From positions 1 through 26,601 of IMG/VR virus record IMGVR_UViG_3300033149_004815: a DNA stretch of 26,601 nucleotides; one strand, 5' to 3'. Origin of the DNA: a virus. Shown piece by piece: positions 15,070 through 21,550 of the stretch (position 1 is the stretch's first letter; every line of letters begins with the position of its first letter). The notes below the pieces were generated by a model. The model saw nothing but the letters and a program-made list of their open reading frames with translations. It was not told where the DNA came from and made no database searches. A program made the translations under genes and the position numbers.

Positions 15070-16212
15070 TTAAGCCTCCACAGACTCTATCCAGAGGATG
15101 CCGTCTGGGTGCAGACACACCCCGCCATACCTTATGTCGGCGATGACCCACCGCTTCCGGTAGCGCGGACTGTACTCGGACTCAATCGTGATTCCGTGCT
15201 TGATAGCCCCCGCCAAAGCGCCCTTCGCAAGCATAAGGCTCCTGTAGGTGCCTCCGCCGACGTGTAGGGTGCCCTTCGGAGTGGTAACGATCTCCAAGCC
15301 GTAGGCGGTTTCAAGCCGTCCGCCGGAAACCACGTCCCTACTGCCAAACCTGTTGGCGTAGGTGAAGTTGGTGTCCTGCATCAGGCTGGTCCATGGAACG
15401 GGGTGCATGATGAGCACGGCGGGCTGGTAGGTTCCAGCCAACATGGTGCCCATGGCCTCAAGGATGAGGCTGCCCGTCATGGGGCCGGTGCTTGACACGG
15501 TTCCAGCGTTGGTGCAGCTCAGCGCCACGTTGAAGAAGTAGTTGTCAACGCAGACAGCTAGGCAGCTACCCAGGCCCTCGTTCAAAGCGTCAACCAAGCC
15601 GACTTGGACGTCCTCAATGTCATCCTTACAGATGGTGTAGGCACACGCGTCGTGCTCCAGCGTTATGGCGGGGCACGCTATGGTTGCAGCGGTGGTGCTT
15701 GGCTCGTCGCAGCTCAAGTCCACACAGGTGGCGGGGCCAACCCGCACGATGTGAACCTTGTCACCTGGCTTCCCCTCTATCTCGTCGTACCAGTTCATGA
15801 ACCAGGCTCCGAGGAACACGGAGCCGGGGTACACGTGGTCGCGCTCGATTTTGTCCGCCCATATCTCTGGGATGGCGCAGTCTGGGCTTACGGTTCCAAT
15901 GGCCTCAGACAGATAGTATTTGTGCTCCTTCGAGGACTCGTCGTACACGGCTTTGGCTACTTTGGAAACGTCTTCGTACTGGTAGTCATCAACCCCAATT
16001 CTGCCCTTGAAGCTTCTAAGCCTCTCGGCGATTCCGACTCTGTAGTCGAACTCCTGTGGCTCAGCGTTTGCCTCTGGGCTGCTCTTAAGCTCACCGGGCT
16101 TCTCCAGTTTCTCCAATACTTGCTCCATGACGGCTGCCAAGTCCTGCTTGATCTCTTCTTTGAACTCGCTTAGGTCTAGCTCTATTACTGGCTGGGTGTT
16201 CTCTTCAGTCAA
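15070..16212 (-). CDS. Major capsid protein (HK97 fold)
   Basis: A 380-residue protein in the position and with the pattern of HK97-fold capsid subunits. An N-terminal charged coiled-coil (about 10-75: FKEEIKQDLAAVMEQVLEKL) resembles the delta/scaffold domain removed by the prohead protease. Next come an N-arm-like line (SPDCAIPEIWADKI), then the P-domain helix/strand blocks (GLVDALNEGLGSCL) and a C-terminal strand set (KRWVIADIRYGGVCLHPD). About ten cysteines, mainly in about 160-250, are unusual for this family and suggest disulfide or metal stabilisation. TTG start at 16212 with AGGTGA 8 bases upstream. It has its own promoter and terminator, as expected for the most abundant virion protein. 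Confidence 0.8.
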   Translation of the reverse strand: MTEENTQPVIELDLSEFKEEIKQDLAAVMEQVLEKLEKPGELKSSPEANAEPQEFDYRVGIAERLRSFKGRIGVDDYQYEDVSKVAKAVYDESSKEHKYYLSEAIGTVSPDCAIPEIWADKIERDHVYPGSVFLGAWFMNWYDEIEGKPGDKVHIVRVGPATCVDLSCDEPSTTAATIACPAITLEHDACAYTICKDDIEDVQVGLVDALNEGLGSCLAVCVDNYFFNVALSCTNAGTVSSTGPMTGSLILEAMGTMLAGTYQPAVLIMHPVPWTSLMQDTNFTYANRFGSRDVVSGGRLETAYGLEIVTTPKGTLHVGGGTYRSLMLAKGALAGAIKHGITIESEYSPRYRKRWVIADIRYGGVCLHPDGILWIESVEA

Positions 16213-16398
16213 TTTCTCTGTTCACCTCTCTAGTGTTGGGCGTTTTTTATCGACGGCGTGCCCGGTGCTAGTCCGTCGGGTGCCGGAATTTATTGTCCGC
16301 AGGCACCTGTGCGGAGTCTCCCCCAGTTGGGGGTTGACCGTTCACCCACATGTAAAAAAGTGGGGGGGTTGTTAGACGTGTCCGCCTAGGCTAGGGGC
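16213..16398 (-). promoter_or_regulatory. 186-base capsid-gene leader with two TATA-like boxes and hairpins
   Basis: This gap between the tail tube and capsid genes holds no gene. On the minus strand it contains ATAAAAAA (16243-16250) and CAATAAATT (16287-16295) as possible TATA boxes. It also has three inverted repeats: GACGG/CCGTC (16252-16277), GGTGCC/GGCACC (16279-16307) and CCCCCA/TGGGGG (16320-16333). It probably drives extra capsid transcription, with possible RNA-level control. Start position and use are inferred. Confidence 0.55.
16354..16359 (-). terminator. T-run terminator after the tail tube gene
   Basis: A C-run followed by six T on the minus strand, about 40 bases past the tail tube stop, ahead of the capsid promoter region. 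Confidence 0.45.
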
Positions 16399-16794
16399 CT
16401 AGGGGGTGGACACGGCGTACATGTCGAAGGCGATTTCCTCGATTACGGCGGCCTCGCTTTCAGTCTCCATTCCGGTTATACGGTAGCTCTTGATGGCTAT
16501 GCTTCCAGCGATCTTCCCGCAACCAGCGGTTCCCCTCGGGTAAATCGTGGCGGCGTAGTCGGTGTTGTTCACCATGAAGACGTCGAGCCAGTCTCCGCAG
16601 AGGTAGGCTTTCCTCGCGACGCCCTCGTAGTTTCTCCTGCCCTTAAGTATCTGGGTTGGGTCGTAGGTGCCCATAGCCCTCCAAGGGGTTTGGCTTCTGT
16701 CTCCGCTGAACTCTATGCCGGTTAGCAGGGCTATCATAGTTCCGCCGATGCTGAGCTCGCCGACAAGTCCTTCAATCGCTTCTGTCGCACTCAT
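16399..16794 (-). CDS. Probable major tail tube protein
   Basis: A 131-residue protein with the pattern of short phage tail tube subunits. An N-terminal strand pair (GELSIGGTMIALLTGIEFSG) is followed by TPWRAMGTYDPTQILKGRRNYEG, which has the 'tp-ra-Gt-dP--i--Gr-ey-G' line typical of tube proteins, then paired strands (GSIAIKSYRITG) and a C-terminal strand with FDMYAVS. ATG start at 16794. It is followed by a T-run terminator, consistent with an abundant product. Its position, before the capsid gene and after the scaffold, is unusual: tube genes normally follow the neck genes. A head decoration protein is the main alternative. Confidence 0.55.
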   Translation of the reverse strand: MSATEAIEGLVGELSIGGTMIALLTGIEFSGDRSQTPWRAMGTYDPTQILKGRRNYEGVARKAYLCGDWLDVFMVNNTDYAATIYPRGTAGCGKIAGSIAIKSYRITGMETESEAAVIEEIAFDMYAVSTP

Positions 16795-16814
16795 TTCTCT
16801 TTACACACCTCCTC

Positions 16815-17510
16815 CTATGCTTTCACCTTTATCCGCTTCGGCTGCTTGGAGAGCTTCCTCTTCAAGTCGCGGATCGTCTCCACAAGCTCGTTGTTCCTCT
16901 CTGTGAGTTCCCTGAGCTTGGCGTAGGTTTCAATCTGGCTCTTACTGGCCTCGGCACGTATCTTGCTGGCGTCGTATATCTCCTGCTGTAGCTTGGAGAT
17001 TTTCTCCAGTAGCAACGCGTTTTCCTCGGCGATTCTGCTTCGCTCCGCCTCGGCGTTGATCGCCCGTTGAACCGCCTCAGCCTTCTTAGCGGCTTCCTCG
17101 TCTCTCTGGCTTATCGCCGATGCGAGGCGCTCCTTCAACGCGGTGACCTCGCGGGTCAGCTCCTCGTTGTGCTTGGCGTGTGTGTCAAGGCGCTCCTTGT
17201 AGTAGGCCACGTCTTTGTTTCGCTCCTCCAGCACCACGTTGAGCTTGACGACTTCGCTTCTGAGGCTGTCAACCTCGCTTCTCTGTCGTTCAAGCTCCTC
17301 TCGGAGCCTCGCGTTGTCTGCGGTTAGCTCTGCGACTCGCCGCTCCTTCTCGGTGAGCTGGCTGGCTTTCTCAGCTAACTCGCTGAGGGCTTTGTAGGCT
17401 TCCTCGCGCTGCTTGTTCGCCTTCTTAACCTCTTCTAGGAGGCGCTGCTCTTTCTCGGCCAGCCGTTTCTCGTAGTCGGCCTTCAACGCCTGTTTTTCAA
17501 GTTCCTCCAT
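16815..17510 (-). CDS. Candidate nested scaffold protein (in-frame internal start)
   Basis: ATG 17510 (residue 439 of the 669-residue protease protein) has AGGAGAA about 8 bases upstream and begins MEELEKQALKADYEKRL. A product from here would be 231 residues of almost pure coiled coil ending in the basic tail KQPKRIKVKA. Phage lambda makes its scaffold Nu3 in just this way, from an in-frame start inside protease gene C. A second possible internal start, ATG 18122 (residue 235), follows GAGGA. The shorter product is inferred from the ribosome binding site and the domain boundary; nothing else shows it. Confidence 0.5.
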   Translation of the reverse strand: MEELEKQALKADYEKRLAEKEQRLLEEVKKANKQREEAYKALSELAEKASQLTEKERRVAELTADNARLREELERQRSEVDSLRSEVVKLNVVLEERNKDVAYYKERLDTHAKHNEELTREVTALKERLASAISQRDEEAAKKAEAVQRAINAEAERSRIAEENALLLEKISKLQQEIYDASKIRAEASKSQIETYAKLRELTERNNELVETIRDLKRKLSKQPKRIKVKA

Positions 17511-18824
17511 TGTTGCTTCTCCTATTGTTCTACCCGCCTCGGCGGGGGTTTCTATGGGCCTGCCGTCTGTGCAGGCTGGGTCTGTTCTACGCACATACAC
17601 GTTTACGCCTGTTAGCCTCGTGGCGAACTCGCATACACCGACGTCTGGGCCGAGTGGCTTGTCCACCCTGGTCACCACTGTGCTGTCTGGCTGGTTGACA
17701 TCCTTTGCGATGGTCTGCGTCTCGGATTCGGTTGGGGTGAAGTATCTGCACTGTCCGCAGGTTTCCAAGCCGTAGAGCTGTTCCTTGACGTCTGTGTTGC
17801 ATACGCTGCTTTCGATTTTGTCGCTGTGGGCCTTGTTCCACGCTCTGACGGCGCTGCATAGTTTTCTCCGCGCCTCTGCCTTGGCCTCTGCTGAGAGCTT
17901 TGTCTGGGGGAGCCTTGCCAGTGCGTTGAGTAGGTGTGGCTTGTCGATTCTGCCGTTTTCGTCTCTGTATGGTAGGTGGCGTAGGCTCCTTGGAACTGTT
18001 TTGCCTTCGCTGTCCTTCTTGCCTCCTGGCTCGATGTATGCGAAGCTGCTGTCCGGCAGGTTGTTGATGTACGCGGTTGTCCACTTGGCCTCGGCTACGT
18101 GTGCGTATTGTTTCTCACTCATGTTTTCCTCACTCTCCCTCTCCACTCTCAGGCTCTCAACGAGGCTTCGGCTCATGCTTTCGTTCAGTGGAAGCGGCTC
18201 GATGTATGTCAGGGGGTCTCCTGGGAGGGTTACGTCTCTCTCTAGGAGTGCTAGTGCCGTGAAGTTCCACTTGCATGGCTTTACTCCGTTCTCCGTGTAC
18301 TCCACGCTCCGCGGTACTCCCTCTATGCTGGGGTGCATTATGTCCCCGTTTTCAATCATCCGCTGTATGTCGCGCTGCTTGTTGTCTATGCGGATGATGC
18401 ATTCAACCCTGTTGTCCTCGAACACGGCGTAGTCCACCCTGTTGTCTGGGAAGGGTAGGAAGCGTTTGTGGTCGTGGTTGATGTTTATGGGTCGCCACGT
18501 GAGGGTTCCAGCTACTCTGCTGAGCTCCTCGGCGTCGGTGTAGTCGTTGCGGTTCATAGATATGTTGGCTGTGAGGGCGACGCATCGATAGTATTTCCCG
18601 CCTTTGTCGCTCTTCACGTAGCTGAACAGTGGTTCGTCGAGCCAGTTGAACGACTCGCAGAGGTCTCCGAAGCACTCCACGAGTTGGGCTTGGACGCTGT
18701 AGGGCTTGGTGTCGTCTAACCCGTGCTTCCTGAGCCAGGCGTAGAAGTATTCCCGCCCCTTCTCCTCGCCGTACTGCTTTATGAAGTTGTCAAGTATTCT
18801 CTTGAAGTCTGGGTGCATAGGCAT
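16815..18824 (-). CDS. HK97-type prohead protease fused to Cys domain and coiled-coil scaffold
   Basis: A 669-residue protein between a putative decoration protein and the tail tube. Residues ~45-205 match the HK97/U35 prohead serine protease: INHDH (115-119, catalytic His H117) and HPSIEG (164-169, catalytic Ser S166), with a closing WNFTALALLERDVTLPG. Residues ~240-340 form a helical domain (NNLPDSSFAYIEPGG, DKPHLLNALARL). Residues ~350-420 carry four cysteines, CGQC (356-359), C398 and C418, fitting a zinc or iron-sulfur site. Residues ~440-660 are a long charged coiled coil, the scaffold. The protease would cut the scaffold and capsid N-arm after shell assembly. ATG start at 18824. The Cys domain inside such a fusion is unusual. 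Confidence 0.8.
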   Translation of the reverse strand: MPMHPDFKRILDNFIKQYGEEKGREYFYAWLRKHGLDDTKPYSVQAQLVECFGDLCESFNWLDEPLFSYVKSDKGGKYYRCVALTANISMNRNDYTDAEELSRVAGTLTWRPININHDHKRFLPFPDNRVDYAVFEDNRVECIIRIDNKQRDIQRMIENGDIMHPSIEGVPRSVEYTENGVKPCKWNFTALALLERDVTLPGDPLTYIEPLPLNESMSRSLVESLRVERESEENMSEKQYAHVAEAKWTTAYINNLPDSSFAYIEPGGKKDSEGKTVPRSLRHLPYRDENGRIDKPHLLNALARLPQTKLSAEAKAEARRKLCSAVRAWNKAHSDKIESSVCNTDVKEQLYGLETCGQCRYFTPTESETQTIAKDVNQPDSTVVTRVDKPLGPDVGVCEFATRLTGVNVYVRRTDPACTDGRPIETPAEAGRTIGEATMEELEKQALKADYEKRLAEKEQRLLEEVKKANKQREEAYKALSELAEKASQLTEKERRVAELTADNARLREELERQRSEVDSLRSEVVKLNVVLEERNKDVAYYKERLDTHAKHNEELTREVTALKERLASAISQRDEEAAKKAEAVQRAINAEAERSRIAEENALLLEKISKLQQEIYDASKIRAEASKSQIETYAKLRELTERNNELVETIRDLKRKLSKQPKRIKVKA

Positions 18825-18838
18825 TTAACTCATCCCCC

Positions 18839-19423
18839 TCACTGTGTTTCCACCTCGTAGAACTCTATCTCCATACTCACCTCTGTGTCAGAGTTGTCGG
18901 CGTAGAACCGCATCAAATACTTGTACGCTGGGTTGAGTATCCACTCACTCCTCATAGCGGTCTCGGCTCCGAACTTGGCCCCCGGGGCGCTTGCGCCAAC
19001 CGCCCTTGCCTGTAGGAGTGTCCCGAAGTCCGTGACGTTGCCTCCGACCTTGATGGTTGCCCCCGCCGTCTTCGCTGAAAGCCTGTTGTTGTTGAACGGC
19101 GTCACCACGGTGCCCCCGCTGTGCGTGATGTTCTCATACATGTCGGCCCAGCCGCCTCCCTTGGCGACCACCACGGCCCCCACATGCATCTCCGTGTTGG
19201 CGGCTGGCTGGATGACGAGTAGCAGGGCGTTGCTGGTTCCGGCTCCGATTGTCGCCGCCGCCGAGTAGGTGTAGAAGTTTCCGTCGTGTATCTGCTTGTG
19301 GCTTTCAAATATTGCTCCAACGGTGTCGCTGGCCTCGTCCCTTGTTAGGGGTATGCCTCCAACCATGTATTCTATGAGGTCCATGAGGCTCATAATGTTC
19401 TCCACGCGGCTCGGTGCACTCAT
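18839..19423 (-). CDS. Probable head decoration or fibre protein (194 aa)
   Basis: ATG start at 19423 overlaps the upstream stop as ATGA. After an N-terminal helical part (MSLMDLIEYMVGG) the protein is beta-rich with a GTSNALLLVIQP strand, a Gly-rich stretch (GAVVVAKGGGWADMYENIT), a PFNNNRLSA turn and a C-terminal YLMRFYADNSDTEVSMEIEF block. This N-N-R plus 'Y-l-r--n-s' layout resembles small beta-barrel structural proteins seen in the head modules of various tailed phages, which decorate the shell. No named family is claimed. The place between portal-side and protease genes fits a head protein. Confidence 0.5.
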   Translation of the reverse strand: MSAPSRVENIMSLMDLIEYMVGGIPLTRDEASDTVGAIFESHKQIHDGNFYTYSAAATIGAGTSNALLLVIQPAANTEMHVGAVVVAKGGGWADMYENITHSGGTVVTPFNNNRLSAKTAGATIKVGGNVTDFGTLLQARAVGASAPGAKFGAETAMRSEWILNPAYKYLMRFYADNSDTEVSMEIEFYEVETQ

Positions 19424-19887
19424 CTATACGGCACCCCCATGTACTTGCTCATCAGATACACGGTGCACTCCCGATAGTTGAGGCAGGTTTTGGCCACGCG
19501 GATGGGCTTCCCACGGGCGTAGCACCACAGCCCAGTTGAGCTATGTGCGCCCGCGGGGGGTTCTCCCTGGTAGGGGCAGCTGCTCGGCTCCCCGCCTCCG
19601 CTGCATCCGCATGGCTGTTCCCCTTGTGTCTCGGCCTCCTCCTCAGCCACGGAGGCTTCAACACTTTCCTCGACGCTTGCCTCCAGCGCTTCGGCTTCCT
19701 CCTCAAATGGCTCCTCAACCCCAGCCACATCGATGTATCTGGGGCACTCCCAGTACTCGCCCTTGCAGAGCTCTGTGTCGCTGAGCTTCTTCCGCCTCCC
19801 GTAGCACGTGCAGTAGTAGCCCGTGCATGAGGCGCAGGAAAGGGACTGGTTGAACAACAGGTATGGGCATTCACGGTTCTCAGTCAT
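19420..19887 (-). CDS. Cys-rich protein with duplicated metal-binding domain (155 aa)
   Basis: A 155-residue protein with two similar Cys-rich domains joined by an acidic linker (about 52-90, Glu/Ala-rich). Domain 1 (about 7-50) has CPY, CASC, CTCYGRRKKL and a later C-x6-C pair ending in PRY; domain 2 (about 102-150) repeats this as SCPY, WCYARGKPI and C-x5-C ending in TVY. The shared CPY...CY(G/A)RxK...C-x5/6-C-x2-Y pattern suggests an internal duplication binding zinc or an iron-sulfur cluster. Its stop overlaps the next gene, and its ATG start overlaps the portal's TAA by one base. Function is unknown; as part of the head module it could act in assembly or be a virion component. Confidence 0.65.
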   Translation of the reverse strand: MTENRECPYLLFNQSLSCASCTGYYCTCYGRRKKLSDTELCKGEYWECPRYIDVAGVEEPFEEEAEALEASVEESVEASVAEEEAETQGEQPCGCSGGGEPSSCPYQGEPPAGAHSSTGLWCYARGKPIRVAKTCLNYRECTVYLMSKYMGVPYR

Positions 19888-21149
19888 TATAACACCTCGT
19901 CACGCGGGTCTCCCCCCTTCTCAGGTGGCTCCGGTTTCTCCGGCATGTGGATGTCGAGCCCGCTTTTCTTCAGCACCTCGTAGAACTGCTGTAGCTGTAT
20001 GAAACCGGTGTTTATCCCGGTTTGGAGGAATCGTTCGAGCTGTATTCCGCGGAACTTGGGGTTCTCGGCGTTCCACAGTATTCTGGGGACTGTTGAGAGT
20101 CCGTTGAGCTCGATTAGGGGTTTGTAGAGCCCTAGCTCTGTGCTTCGCTTCACCTGTCGCTGTATCCCGGCGATGTTGCGCTCCACGAGGTCTAGCAGCA
20201 CCTCTGCGCTTGCCTGGGTGGTTTGCCTCCAGTAGTCGAGGTCGCCTGCGAAGAGGCTTTTATAGATGAGGCGGTCGATGTACTCGATGTACTCCCAGAA
20301 CTTGACGTCTCCTTGCACTTCGACTATTTGGGCGATGCTCTCCATCTCCTCTGGGGTGAGTCTGCCGAGGAAGATGTCCTCGTCCTCGTCCCGGTTGGCG
20401 ATTGCCTCCTTCAAACTGGTTTCGTCGCGCATGGTTTTCCAGATTATGAGTGGGGCGAGCTTCCTGTCGAGGAGTTTGTCGATGGTGTGAAGCGTGTTCT
20501 GCTTGGTTCTGAGCAGGGACTCGATGGGCTTGATGATGCTCTGCCCCCGCTTGTCGTTTGCGATGTTGTAGATGCTGAACCACGCGAGGTTCTCGCCGCT
20601 TATCTCCACGGTTTTACCGTTCACACGCTGGACGATGTGGTCGATGCCATGGTACATCGCCCCGTCGCCCTCGTCGAGCACAATGTCTTTAACCGTCTTA
20701 GGGTGGATGATCCTCGCCCGGCACTTAGACGGGTACTTCTTGTAGCTTATCTCCACAGGGCAGAACCCGGCGACCAGTATGTTCCGGGTGATGTTTGGGA
20801 GCATGAAGTCGAGGTTCAACACCTCGCCAAGCTCGTCCACCAGCCGCAGCTCCTCGGGCGGCGTCTCAGGCAGCTCGCTCGGCGCGACGCCTGGCATCGT
20901 GTTGATGTAGCCCAGCCCCGTGCTGAACTCCGCCAGCATGTTCACCGCTGTGAACACGGCTCCATCCGTCTGGTACCACAAGTAGTAGCCCGACACGCCC
21001 CTTGGCCGCTGAGCAGGCTTCCGTCCGCCCAGCCCTGGGCCGGTGGAGACGCTGATGGATTTCAACGATTCGCGGGGCTCCACTGGGCCTAGGACGCGTG
21101 TGCTGAACTCCTCCAACGCGGCTATGAATCTATTCGGCTTCCTGTTCAA
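19887..21149 (-). CDS. Portal protein
   Basis: A 420-residue protein right after the terminases and small zinc ribbons, the canonical portal place and size. The N-terminal arm is followed by a mixed alpha/beta wing (GYYLWYQTDGAVFTAVNMLA; FSIYNIANDKRGQSIIKPIE) and the long stem/clip helices (LRTKQNTLHTIDKLLDRKL), then ELGLYKPLIELNG and an acidic, Pro-rich tail (MPEKPEPPEKGG). The 'rGqSii-pi-sllr-k' line is characteristic of phage portal wings. It forms the 12-fold ring that DNA enters, docks the terminase and binds the connector. TTG start at 21149 overlaps the preceding gene by 20 bases. No fused MuF domain is seen. Confidence 0.85.
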   Translation of the reverse strand: MNRKPNRFIAALEEFSTRVLGPVEPRESLKSISVSTGPGLGGRKPAQRPRGVSGYYLWYQTDGAVFTAVNMLAEFSTGLGYINTMPGVAPSELPETPPEELRLVDELGEVLNLDFMLPNITRNILVAGFCPVEISYKKYPSKCRARIIHPKTVKDIVLDEGDGAMYHGIDHIVQRVNGKTVEISGENLAWFSIYNIANDKRGQSIIKPIESLLRTKQNTLHTIDKLLDRKLAPLIIWKTMRDETSLKEAIANRDEDEDIFLGRLTPEEMESIAQIVEVQGDVKFWEYIEYIDRLIYKSLFAGDLDYWRQTTQASAEVLLDLVERNIAGIQRQVKRSTELGLYKPLIELNGLSTVPRILWNAENPKFRGIQLERFLQTGINTGFIQLQQFYEVLKKSGLDIHMPEKPEPPEKGGDPRDEVL

Positions 21150-21309
21150 CTTCCTTCTTCCTCCGCTTATACTTCTCGACGAGTGCCTTCACGTAGTCGC
21201 TGGTGTCGGGTTCAATCAGTATCATCTCGCCGCACACGCATCTGATCCAGTGGGGCGGACAGTTCGGACACCCCTTCGGAATCACCCGCCCGCATTTACA
21301 TCTAGCCAT
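21130..21309 (-). CDS. Small zinc-ribbon protein (59 aa)
   Basis: ATG start at 21309, with GGAGTG about 8 bases upstream; a longer reading from 21378 is not supported. Six to seven cysteines lie in the first 26 residues (CKCGRVIPKGCPNCPPHWIR then CVCG), a compact double zinc-knuckle layout, followed by an acidic-basic helix (KALVEKYKRRKKEVEQEAE). It may bind nucleic acid or a protein partner. Its end overlaps the portal start by 20 bases, so translation of the portal is coupled to it. Together with the 77-residue neighbour it forms a pair of tiny metal proteins between terminase and portal. The precise role is unknown. Confidence 0.65.
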   Translation of the reverse strand: MARCKCGRVIPKGCPNCPPHWIRCVCGEMILIEPDTSDYVKALVEKYKRRKKEVEQEAE

Positions 21310-21316
21310 TTCACAT

Positions 21317-21550
21317 TCACTCCAAGGCCCCGTGGGCCTCCCTCCAGGTCTCCCCATCGCTGCGGAACACGGTTCCACACGCCTCGCATTTAAACAGGTT
21401 GCTGTCAGGCGTGCCCCGCCTACCAGCCGGGCCTATTCGCCTGATTGAGACGACTTCGCCGCAGGGGAAGTGCCTGTAAACCCATTTACCGTTCTCCCTG
21501 ACGCGTCTCACCCCGCCGGGGCAGCAGATGAACTTCGGGTTGAAAGGCAT
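21317..21550 (-). CDS. Small zinc-ribbon protein (77 aa)
   Basis: ATG start directly after the terminase stop (TAG at 21553-21551). A short N-terminus leads into FICCPGGVRRVRENGKWVYR, then a basic middle (SIRRIGPAGRRG) and a C-terminal knuckle FKCEACGTVFRSDG. Two C-x0/2-C pairs fit one zinc ribbon. The 'kCeaCGtvfr-dge' line resembles generic C-terminal zinc fingers. It may be a terminase accessory or DNA-binding protein; its place suggests co-regulation with terminase and portal. The family is not identified. Confidence 0.6.
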   Translation of the reverse strand: MPFNPKFICCPGGVRRVRENGKWVYRHFPCGEVVSIRRIGPAGRRGTPDSNLFKCEACGTVFRSDGETWREAHGALE

